From Protostelium mycophagum (taxonomy: Eukaryota > Evosea > Variosea > Protosteliida > Protosteliaceae), in the NCBI GenBank assembly GCA_002081555.1, contig MZNV01003000.1, positions 1-38,460 of the forward strand: a stretch of DNA of 38,460 nt, given 5' to 3'. The notes beneath the pieces were generated by a model. The model was not told the origin of the DNA and did no database searches. It saw only the letters and a list, made by a program, of their open reading frames with translations. The first letter of the stretch is position 1. The number at the start of each line of letters is the position of its first letter. The translations under genes were made by a program, and so were the position numbers. This document shows positions 1-9,070 of the stretch, in pieces.

Positions 1-790
1 GAAAACTTTGTTTCAGAGTGCAACGCAAGAAATCTGCTGAAATGAGCATAAATTGCGCACATCTATAATTGTGTCTTAACTGTGATAGATTTTGCGGTAA
101 GATACTCTTAAAATCACTAGAAATCTCCGGTTCTACTTACAGGATTTTGATGCCTGTTCATTGGCAATTGTCTGTGACATCTCCTGTCGTCAAAAGTGCC
201 TAAATAAACCCGCACTTAAAGCAGCACCAACACCCAAGAGCTGTCTTTTGTTTTTCTAGTTCTAACAGTTTCTTCCCTTCTTTGGACTTACAGCATTCCT
301 TCAGTGTGAGTCAACTTCTAACATTGGGACAGTGAGATAGATGCTCAAAGCCATTTTTAAATATTACAGATCATTACTCAGTACATGTGGGCTTGAATTG
401 AGTTACTGAGAAACACCTTTACTCTCAAGGATTTATTTCTAGAAGCCATCATGCATCCCAGCTGTGAAGATATCATTCTGTCCTCCCATGGATACACTTT
501 ATCAACAGATAAGGAGCATGTGTTGATCAAACAAGCTCCTCACTGCTTCAAGGCACCATATCTTCCAAACACAACAGGTGTCATGCTTTGTGCTGCAGAC
601 AATCCCTGTTTTGACATTTGCATTGATTGTGATGCTGCTTGTTGGTGATGAACACATAGAAGGTTGATTGGTATTTGTGATGAGGATTAAATTGTGTCAT
701 AGTTCTTGCTTTCTTGACCTCACTCTCTGTTTATAATTGTTTATCATGTCTATATCAATATCATGTACCCAAATCATTTAGTAATACCAG
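1..790. other. unassigned left flank
   Basis: I recognise no gene here. An open frame at 451-648 (+) starts with ATG and encodes a Cys-rich 65-residue peptide. It could be an upstream exon of the duplicated-exon gene at 791-1247, but I could not connect the two by phase or by homology. No repeats or RNA genes are evident. Confidence 0.4.
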
Positions 791-1145
791 ATCCAATCTC
801 AGGTTTACTCCAGGAGATGATCAATAGTTTCCCCAGGACAATCATAATCACTAGGGATCAGTTTGAATCCTTTTTCTCTCCCTCAATCCTGTACATGGCC
901 AAAAATGCAGAGGATGACAAAACAGTATAAAATGACACTTTCTTTATTCTCTTTTTTCTCCTTATCAGATCCAATCTTAGGTTTACTCCAGGAGATGATC
1001 AATAGTTTCCCCAGGACAATCATAATCACTAGGGATCAGTTGGAATCCTTTTTCTCTCCATCAATCCTGTACATGGCCAAAAATGCAGAGGATGACAAAA
1101 CAGTATAAAATGACACTTTCTTTATTCTCTTTTTTCTCCTTGCAG
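791..1145 (+). repeat. tandem duplication of an exon plus its intron
   Basis: Two head-to-tail units, 791-968 (178 nt) and 969-1145 (177 nt), differ at only three substitutions plus the acceptor (TTATCAG versus TTGCAG). Each unit begins directly after a splice-acceptor-like AG. It then has an open exon of 134 nt (791-924 and 969-1102), a GT donor, and a short pyrimidine-rich intron ending in AG. The breakpoints match splice acceptors exactly, so the unit is exon plus downstream intron. The near identity points to a recent event. Confidence 0.9.
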
Positions 1146-1247
1146 TGTCTCCAGGACCTCTATGGCGCTATAGACCTCTCAGGCTTTGGCTTGCATTGCA
1201 GCAGCTTAAGAGGGGTTGATTTGGTTGTTGTTAGTCTCCTGATTTAA
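791..1247 (+). CDS. 3' part of an unidentified gene with a duplicated exon
   Basis: Each duplicated exon reads without a stop in the same phase and encodes a 44-residue segment with motifs LLQEMIN, TIIITRDQ and SILYMAKNAEDD. The donor at 925 or 1103 joins in phase to an exon at 1146 that starts CLQDLYGAID and stops at 1245-1247. The exon is 134 nt, not a multiple of three, so including both copies would shift the frame. One copy must be skipped, mutually exclusive, or dead. I do not recognise the protein, and no start codon or upstream exon could be joined. The exon model rests on splice sites and open frame only. Confidence 0.35.
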
Positions 1248-1954
1248 GGTGGTCAGGCTGGGTCTATTTTTCATTTGACTTTTCACTATAATATAAAATT
1301 GCAACTTTTGCCCTAAAAGAAAATTCTATGACAAACTCAGCTCTCCCTGTTTCTTTATTGAATAAATCCACACAAAACATTTCAATTGATTTTCTGCTGT
1401 GCTCAAGCAAAAGAGCTCTCTGTGTTTGTAATAATAATGCATAATTAAAAAAGGGATCCATCATCTTAGCCAACAATTATAATTGCAAGGTAGCGCAAAG
1501 GACACAGATTTGTATGATTTTGAAAATGAAAGATAATTGCGGTGACTACAGCTATGTTGCTGTGAGTGACATATTAATGTTACTGTGTATTGGATGGCAA
1601 CTGGTGGTGTACAAATGCATGTCTGCCAGGTAAAACAGCAAAGAATCGTATCCTCAGAAAAAAACATAAAATAAACCCAGCTATTAATGCACAACAACCA
1701 TTCAAGAGAAAGAAGTGCTTAAAAACATACTTCTTCTTTCACTCAAAAGGATGATCTGGGATGCATTCTTTTTGCCGGATTTTGGGGGGTGAGTCGTCAG
1801 ATTCAGCTAGAAATCCACATGCAATTCGTGATCGATGAAGAATGCGGGAAATTAACGCGGAGAAGGGTAAAATTCGTCATGGAACATTCCGCAGCAAATC
1901 AATCCGGGATTTCACAGTTCCAAATCCAAGCTGTGAAAATCACACGCTTCACCA
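1248..1954. other. unassigned spacer with a dispersed repeat copy
   Basis: I see no gene here apart from the repeat copy at 1518-1628. The segment also forms the 5' flank of the MFS gene that starts at 1955. Short open frames on both strands look like chance. Confidence 0.4.
1518..1628 (+). repeat. dispersed repeat, copy 1
   Basis: This segment shares most of its sequence with 31767-31869 in the same orientation. Common blocks include TAATTGC, GCTGTGAGT, TTAATGTTAC, TGTATTG and ATGGCAACTGGTG. Copy 1 carries 12 extra bases in the middle. Both copies can be read from ATGAA as a short hydrophobic frame, but most differences change amino acids, so coding is doubtful. Element type unknown. Confidence 0.7.
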
Positions 1955-4227
1955 ATGTCGGACATAAAACCCCTCTTAAGTGATGATGCACACCACGATA
2001 CAGAATCAATTACGGATCCTGACGAGAAAGACAAAACGATGATGGATCTGATTCCACTTGGCAGATTTCACGTGTACCTCTTGATATTATGTGGTTTCGG
2101 CTGGATGCAAGGTTTCTTTCGATGATTTTGTTTAATTATATCACTCAACTTCACATCTGGGATTATGGAAGACCTGATCAACACAGACAATATATGGACA
2201 CGTATTATCGGTGATACAATGGACATTATACAACACCAATTCAATGTCTGTATTTCCACCGATTCTCCTCTGGGCAGAGTTTGTACGTGACATCAATCTG
2301 ATGACATCCAGCTGCCTTCAGAATGTGTCGGTGTTCTACCAAGCGTACAATTCTCTGGAATGTGTCTCGGCTCATTTTTTTGGGGTTGGGCGAGTGATCG
2401 CTGGGGTCGAAAACCCGTCTTCTCTGCGACCCTTCTTATTGGAGGTAATGATGTCGATTCTTAAATGATCACATGAGAAGTCCAAAGCCTTTCTAAAATG
2501 ATGGAGCCTCAGGTCTCAGAGATATTCCAAGAAACTAAATATAGCACAGAATGATTTTCAAAAAGTGATGGTGATGTGGTGCTGTGGCAGAGCCCAGCAT
2601 GACATCTACCATGTGATCAAAAATGAGACTGGACCGATCATTTGAACCGCACATCTCTCTACAACCTGACAAAATATCAATGTAAACAGGTTTTGCTGGG
2701 CTTGTAGCGACCTTTTCACCGAATTTGTGGCTTCTAATAATCGCCCTTTTTTGCATCGGATTCGGCGCTGGCGGGAATCTCGCAGTGGTACGTAACTCGA
2801 TTTCAGAAATTTCGCGGAAATTTAAGGATGTACAGGACGGAGCTGTGTTTTCAGAATTTGTTCCGAAAAAAAGGAGGGGGCAATTGATGGTCTTATTGTC
2901 TACCTTTTGGGCGGTCGGATCAATTGTCGCATCTACAATCAGTTATTTCATTTTACCTCAATTTACCGGTAATTTCCCCCATTTTCAGAATTATTCAAAA
3001 TTAAATTTTCACAATAAATATTTATTTCCAACATTTTCTGTCAGTCTCCTGATCATCGTTGTAGATGAACATGATAACAAAGGCTGGCGAATTTTATTCG
3101 GAATTTCCAGTATCCTCTCCCTCTTCATTGGGGTTGTGCGCTTCACGTTCCTGGAATCACCCCCCTACCTATTACGCAAGGGTCTTCTGGAAAAAGCCGC
3201 GGAGAATATGAACAAGATCAGTTCCAGGAACGGTACACCTGTCAATTTGACACCCCAGTCACTGACCAAATACATCAACACGGGGAGGGAGGGGGAGCGA
3301 GGGGTGGGCGGAAAAATCGTAGTTGTAGACTGACAAGAAAAGGTCCCAAAACTGAAGAGGTTGACGCAGAGGCCGTTGCTATGGACAACGTTGTTAGTCT
3401 GGTCGTTTTGGTGGTTCACAAACTTCGGCTTCACTGGTATTTCCTACACTTTTGACAGATTCTCTCGCCTTAACAACCGCGAAAATGCGCGGTAACAAAC
3501 CGGCGAAAATGTCATGAAGAATTAAAATGAAAATCTGATTTCTTTAGGATTTAATTTATTTCTTCCAAGATTATTACAGATGAGGCACAATCAAGGTTTG
3601 AAGGAATCGTATTTGTCGACACTCATCTACAACATCGCCGGTGTCCCCGGCTCAATCTTGGGCGCTTTCATGGTGTGAAATTTCTCCGAAATTCCGTTCT
3701 ATTTTCTCGGAAATTTCTGTGTTTCATTGGATTGAAAACTCAGGTTGAATCTTTCTTGGGACGTAAATGGACGATGAGCTCATGTTGCCTCATCAGTGGG
3801 TGCCTCATGATCGCATTCAATTATGTCGGGGGTTCTTCCGAGGTATGACGTCATCGTGATGTTGTGACGTGATGATGACGCCATCACAGGCATTAGTGAT
3901 AGTGTGCATCTGCTTTGTGAATTTCTTCTCACAAATTATGTACGCTGCGTACTACACATATACACCCGAGGTAATTTATTCTCGTTGTAGATACACCCTT
4001 TTCCGATTTTCCCGCCATTTTGGCAACCTAGATTTGATGAGATTCGAAACATCAGAATATTCAGATTGTATTTTTAGGTCTTCCCAACCGCTGCCAGAGC
4101 CACCGGGATGGGCATCGCTTCTTTATTCGGAAAATTGGCGGGAATTGTTGCCCCCTTCTTGATCGGATTTTTACTTCGTGGAGGAGTAAGTATCCCACTG
4201 TGGCTTGACTTCTCGGTCATCACGTAA
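1955..4227 (+). CDS. SV2/SVOP-like major facilitator transporter
   Basis: A membrane carrier of the MFS superfamily, most like the SV2/SVOP organic-ion branch. Exons: 1955-2111, 2187-2245, 2312-2444, 2690-2787, 2836-2968, 3065-3303, 3343-3436, 3548-3672, 3744-3842, 3890-3970, 4078-4227; all junctions keep phase, giving about 455 residues. The N terminus has an MSDIKPLL leader. The signature loop WASDRWGRK follows TM2. Family blocks GWMQDN, FGAGGNL, DGAVFSEFVPKKRRG and VFPTAARATGMG are present. Eleven membrane spans are visible. TM12 is missing: the last exon either reads through a strong donor (GGA|GTAAGT, about 4185) to TAA at 4225-4227, or is spliced to an exon I could not identify. Substrate unknown. 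The 3' end is the uncertain part. Confidence 0.85.
3476..3493. repeat. GCGGT/ACCGC mini-hairpin in an MFS intron
   Basis: The arms ACCGCG and GCGCGGT flank a short A-rich loop inside the intron at 3437-3547. It belongs to a dispersed family of small inverted repeats with GCGGTA or ACGGT arms; other members lie near 9594, 13013, 15518, 24807 and 24907. Confidence 0.55.
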
Positions 4228-4465
4228 ATAGAACTCGGACTATAATATTGATGTACAGAGTAGTCAACATGGTACTTTGAAGGACTTCTGGAAACCATAA
4301 TTAGACGATTAAATGGAGATATGTATAGAACTACGCTGTGCAAAACCCATAATAAGATTCAGACAATACTCCCTGTAAAAGCGGGAAAGTGATATGTTCA
4401 AAAAGGCAGTTTGTACATAGCCAGGTGGGAGAAGTTAATTCCTCAATATACATTTATTCAGTTGG

Positions 4466-5826
4466 TCAAGCAGATGAGCTCTCCATGCACCTCTTAATCT
4501 TGTCCTGCTTCTCTCTGAAGGCAGTGATTGTACAATAGAGGATAGTTGTAAATACAATCGTCGCGATCGTGATTGCGACCCACATGGACAAGATGATCCC
4601 TGGAAAACATGAGCTCTGATCTTGACAGTTGACAACAAACAGCAACCAAGTGTAGTTCTTAATGTCGCAAAGCCACAAATCTCCAAATCAGAAAATGGAT
4701 TTTGATGTCATGCAAGCTCTTCAATTCTGCACAATGCCACCATTTGTCTCGGTGTAAAATGATAATGTCTGAGCCCGAAATGAAATGTTACTGATGATCT
4801 TGCATGATCGATGATGATTTACCTCCCAAGACGACACAAAGGGAAGGATGGTCCTCTAAAAACGCCTTCTGCACTGATGTCCTTGCGAAGAATTTGGCCA
4901 CGAAAACGAAAACAGGTTCCACGAAATGGCCACATAGAGAAGTGGTAATGGGTAATATGAGAGCCAACATGTGAAGAAAGATGACGACCAGAAGTCCGAC
5001 GAAAAGAAGTGCCGTGAAGAAGTCATCTCCTTCCAAGTCTTCAAACAGGTCCCATGATATGGGGATCTGTCATCAGATCAGAGGACACTACTTGTTGAGA
5101 TGATTAAAGATTACAAGAAGATAATATATATAATATTATATATATATATTGTATTTACACCGTTGTAGATGGGTGGGGGACAATCGTATAAATGAACAAA
5201 TAAATATTTACTTTGGGGATGGCAATGCGGAAATGCAAGACCATCACAGAGAAGATCGAGAATTGTATCGGCAATAGTGCAAATATGTAGAAGTGTCTTG
5301 TCCTCCAAAGAACGTCGCATCCATGTCTCAGTCTCTCTCGACAGAAAGTTTTCATCTCTGACAATCCTGATTATGTGAGATTGTATGTCGTGATTGCAAT
5401 CCTCACTTTTAAATTTATGTACATATTGTTGTAAGTAAAAACAGCTGTAATCCTCTAAACCGAAATCTCTGCTCAAAAATGCTCTCCATAATTCCTGATT
5501 CCGGTCAACATTTTGAGAATTGTCAAAATCGTATTCACCTCATCACGAGACACTCTGTAGAACTGATGGTTGACCATTGAACATTGAATGTTCTCTCTGA
5601 CTGAGAGATGTTGAAAGACCTTCAAGAGGATCTGTCTTGAATCAACGATGTAAAAATAATCCCTCACCTCTTCTGGCAATTCACCATTGCAAACATCATG
5701 TGTTGTGTGTCCAACTGATTGTGTCAAAGACTTGGATGCTTGCTTCGGGTGGCACATTCTGGAGAAGAAGAGTCCCGCCAGGATCAATATTGCTCCGATG
5801 AAGCAAGTGATTATGATGTCGACCAT
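4466..5826 (-). CDS. F-box protein fused to a multi-span membrane region
   Basis: Exons (high to low): 5826-5539, 5494-5407, 5366-5212, 5066-4823, 4680-4466; all junctions are in phase, giving about 329 residues. An N-terminal hydrophobic anchor is followed by an F-box (about residues 55-110: LPEEV, LLKVFQHLSVREN, VNHQFYRVSRDEELWRAFLSRDF), the usual Skp1-binding module of SCF ubiquitin ligases. The C-terminal half has about four further hydrophobic segments (e.g. HFYIFALLPIQF, TALLFVGLLVVIF, IILSMWVAITIATIVF). An F-box on a polytopic membrane protein is unusual. The intron between VSRDE and ELWRAF interrupts the F-box itself. AATAAA lies 8 nt past the stop. The F-box call is firm; the role of the membrane part is unknown. 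Confidence 0.8.
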
Positions 5827-6282
5827 CTGTGAAGTTCTCGAATCGTAGAATGTGTTGTTGATGCTTCAATCAGACTATGTGTTGCGTCCTTTCATTTGAG
5901 GGTTGAAGATTGGTCCGTGACAGGCGCTGATGCGGGCCTGTTTTTAAAATAAAAAAAATAAATAAAATGATTAATTAATTCCTCCAATATTCTCCAGCTG
6001 TACCTCCCTGTTCCTTCAGATTCTAATCACACAGATAAAGGTTGTGCCCAATCGTCTGTTCAAATTTATTTTTGGCACTTTTCGATTCTTGTGATCTGAA
6101 CTACGATGAAAGGCTGAAAGATACTTGTCTTATCCCCTTGGTATATCAGAAATGAATAGCCCCAATAACATTATAGAACTCGAATAACTTCAACTTGTGT
6201 TTTCAGCTGCATCTGGCTTTAAAATCGTGATGATGCGTTGTCTAAATAAGAAGTGAGCGATCTCACCATCATTGTTGTGATG
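5827..6282. other. intergenic spacer, F-box promoter and GNAT 3' side
   Basis: No gene seen. The stretch around 5940-5980 is a run of A-rich AAATAAA-like sequence. On the minus strand it lies just after the GNAT stop and before the F-box gene start. Confidence 0.4.
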
Positions 6283-6784
6283 TTAAACCTCTCTGATCAT
6301 GTGTAAGCCCTCCCTGCCAGGTCCATAATAATCAATAACCCGCGATGTTTCGACAAAGCCGAATGATGTATAGAGAGATAAAGCAGGAATTCTCTGTGAA
6401 TCAACCCACAGATCCACATTAATGTTGGAGAAATCGGTTAACAATCGTTGCATCAGACATGAAGCCACACCTTCAACCATCATCTGTAGGTCTTGGGAAC
6501 ATCGTACCTTGTCTTCGATGTTCTACATGAACTGCCAATTTTTGTATACGAAGAGAGGAGCCAGATCTGCAAGCGACCATGTATCCAACCAATTGATCGT
6601 TTAAATACGCAAAGATGGCAAAATTGTTTCGTTTGGACAGCTCTGTGGTTAAGTCCATTGCCTCAGATTTTGGAAAAATGGAGCGTTCGATGATCTGAGC
6701 GTCTTTGATGTTCTTAGAGGTGTTATGGATCTTGCCATTTCCCTTGTATATATCAAGTGTGTAGGTGTTCTCTGCGGCTGTCAT
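6283..6784 (-). CDS. GNAT-family N-acetyltransferase
   Basis: Two exons, 6784-6508 and 6470-6283, joined across a 37-nt intron inside the acetyl-CoA loop; the product has 154 residues. The GNAT core is clear: the strand LVGYMVACR, then LAVHVEHRRQGVASCLMQRLL (the R/Q-x-x-G-x-G/A pyrophosphate loop, here RRQGVA), and the C-terminal LYTSFGFVETSRVIDYYGPGREGLHMI typical of the RimI/NAT-like branch. It should transfer acetyl from acetyl-CoA to an amine, possibly a protein N terminus. The substrate cannot be read from sequence. Start ATG at 6784 is 52 bp from the divergent proline-rich gene. Confidence 0.85.
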
Positions 6785-6836
6785 GTCATGAAAAAGATCT
6801 TTTCATCGCATCACATCAGATCACCAAGCAAGAAAC
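6785..6836. promoter_or_regulatory. 52-bp divergent promoter
   Basis: The GNAT gene (-) and the proline-rich gene (+) start 52 bp apart with no room for separate promoters. The gap is rich in TCACATCAGATCA-type words; a related CATCACATCAC run also sits in the PPR/mL45 promoter at 16780-16800. Confidence 0.5.
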
Positions 6837-8253
6837 ATGAGCGAGTTCGATGAGCTAGAGGCAGCACTTGCTGAACTCTCCAGCGATCTGAGTCCTGCCA
6901 CAAGAAGACAGATAGAACCAGTCGTCAATTATCGAGAATCAGTTGCTCTTCCAAAGGTCATCTTCTTTCAATAACAAACAAGACAATCTCAAATAATATT
7001 CAGGTCAATAAAGGGCCTGGTACTCTCCCATCGGTGCCCGATATCGACTTCGAGGCAGAATGGGATAGATTTTATGGTGTTAATCAGAGAACTGGTGGTC
7101 CTTCTATGCCAGTGAAATCGAGTAATCCACCACCACGAGCTTCTCCGGGTACGTCTTAAAAATTCACGAAAATGTAAAAACGATTTCTGTCTCGCTCACG
7201 ACTTAGCTCCTCCCCCTGCTAGATCTTCTCCGACATCATCTCCAATGTCAAGAGCACCACCTCCTCCTTCTGCCGCTGATCGTCCAGTCAGACCGCAACA
7301 ACCACCCCCGGGAAGAACAGGACCACCCACTATACCGAACCCAGTTGTGCCAGTACACGCAGAGAGGCCTCTATCTCCACCATCTCCTTCTATGATGAGA
7401 ATACCTCCTCCTGTTTCTGATGTAAGTTACATCCTGCCATGTTATTATCATTGTCAACAAAATATTCTTGCAATCAGAAATTCACCAGATGTTGATTTGT
7501 ACAACACGATTAATACAATTAATGATGGACCAAACTATTCCTTAAAATTTGACATCGTGTACAGAGCAATTGGGGTGATATCCCTCCTCCCATCCAACAT
7601 GAGACCCCCTCCCGTCCTCCCCCTCCTTCACGTGGCCCTCCCCCCCCAAGCACACTAGGTCGACCACCTCGTCCCCCCCCATCCGTAAGTCAAATGTAAA
7701 AGTCAAAAACGATTTTTTGTGAGGTCCTCAGCAAGACCGTTTCAATGCAATAATGAAATAAAACCTAACCCAATACAGCAAGCGGCCGAACTTCCACCTC
7801 CTGTCAGTTTCAGCCCTCCCACCCCGGTCTCCCCGAGGGGCCCTCCCACCCCGGGTCGTGCCCCACCAGGTGTTGGAGCACCACCACAGGGTCCACCGGC
7901 ACCAAGCCGGGGCCCCCCTCGACCTCCTGTCCCAGGTGCTGCACCCTCAACACGTGAGCACAAATTTTGATACTTTTGGTTTGTTATTTTATTGACAGTC
8001 AACAGCTTCACCAACAACTATGCGTTCGGCACCTACACCTCCCCCTGGTCGTTTACCCCCCGCCTCCACAGGGTCTCCCTCGGCCTCACGTGCCCCCCCT
8101 CCCCGCCCACCCCCTGGAAACCCACCCCCTGGGAACCCTGCCCCCTCCCCCGGCAGGGTTACTCCAGGAAGACTTGGGGGTGTTGGGATCAATTTGGCCG
8201 CTCTACAACCTGGCGCCATGCACCCAGGTTTCCGACCACAAAATCCTCAATAA
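6837..8253 (+). CDS. proline-rich intrinsically disordered protein
   Basis: Six exons: 6837-6956, 7004-7148, 7207-7421, 7565-7684, 7779-7953, 8006-8253; all junctions in phase, 340 residues. An acidic N-terminal helix (SEFDELEAALAELSSDLS) resembles an LD-type or coiled-coil docking motif. It is followed by about 250 residues of PPP-rich, RGPP/RPPP and SPP repeats. The C terminus ends GINLAALQPGAMHPG, similar to short motifs seen in actin-regulatory scaffolds (compared from memory only). Poly-proline of this type binds SH3, WW or profilin, so a cytoskeletal scaffold is a reasonable guess. No WH2 or EVH1 domain is visible. The stop TAA overlaps AATAAA at 8249-8254. Confidence 0.75.
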
Positions 8254-8254
8254 A
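8249..8254 (+). terminator. AATAAA overlapping the stop codon
   Basis: The stop TAA (8251-8253) of the proline-rich gene is part of a canonical AATAAA poly(A) signal. Four other genes in the window show the same arrangement. Confidence 0.6.
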
Positions 8255-8333
8255 ATTATTGTACTGATGAAATTGGATCTGAGAAGAATCTCTTCAGAAA
8301 GAGGTACTAAAATGAAATCCAAGACTCTAGTAT

Positions 8334-8739
8334 TTATGATATTTCTTCGTGTTCGTTTGGTTTTGGGAGGAATGGATCTGTCCACCATGAAAATTCTGCA
8401 TTAGTCAGCACACAGACCTTGATGAAATGAACGTGAGCACATACCAAACTGCTGGTTGATATTAGAGGAGAGAATTTCAAACCCATCTGTAATTTGTTCT
8501 GGTTGTGAGAGTTGTGATGTTAAGGTTGCCGTGTGGGTAAACATCGAGAGGTTGGATGCGACCTCCTTTTCTTGGTCTTTATACCGAGCACCGTCATACT
8601 TATTTGGCCGTTTGCAGCGCTTGTCGCCGAGACTCACGCACTCTATACATTTTCTGATGCATCGATGGCAAGGTCGAACTGATCTATGTCAGTGCATTTT
8701 GTGCTTCGTTTCACACACCTTCATCACAGGCCGCATGTG
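8334..8739 (-). pseudogene. broken Zn2Cys6 binuclear-cluster regulator
   Basis: Reading right to left, the second half of a Zn(II)2Cys6 DNA-binding domain is intact: RPCHRCIRKCIEC followed by a basic GDKRCKRP linker. An exon then runs to 8445, and a 67-nt intron (8378-8444) leads to a terminal exon with stop at 8334-8336. The first three cysteines lie at 8690-8730 but in other frames. The gap between Cys1 and Cys2 codons is 8 nt instead of 6, the gap between Cys3 and Cys4 is 23 nt instead of 21 or 24, and a TGA interrupts the frame that joins the rest. Neither gap can hold an intron. Either this is a pseudogene with two frameshifts or the assembly has two indels. It is convergent with the proline-rich gene. 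Confidence 0.55.
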
Positions 8740-9070
8740 AAACCCTGCATGCTACACAAGAGGGTTTTTTTGTCTTTGTTGATTTTCTCAGGTTGATGAC
8801 CTTGGCGTTGTGGTTCATCTCTCCAAAAAAGAAGAAGGTGCCGCTCATTCACTTTTGAATTCCAAAGTCCTCGTCTGACATCCCCTCGGTAATTTGACAT
8901 TCCCGTTTCCGGAGGAACGTTCCTCAAGACTTCTGTCAAAAAAAATCACAAACACCTCTTTATTATGAGAATGAAGTCAGAGATATCGGCTTGATGGCTC
9001 TCTCTATCCGCAGTAAAAAGTCTTCCACCTCTAAGCGCAGCTCGACGTCGCCTGCCACCGTCTACAACGG
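8740..9070. other. intergenic spacer
   Basis: No gene or repeat recognised between the broken Zn2Cys6 locus and the stop of the CPSF73-like gene. One TCTACAAC octamer sits at 9061, just past the CPSF73-like stop codon. Confidence 0.4.

Noticed and set aside
7742-8219. Gly-rich minus-strand frames opposite the proline-rich gene
   Set aside because: Antisense of PPP-coding sequence gives GGG; no splice or start support on the minus strand.
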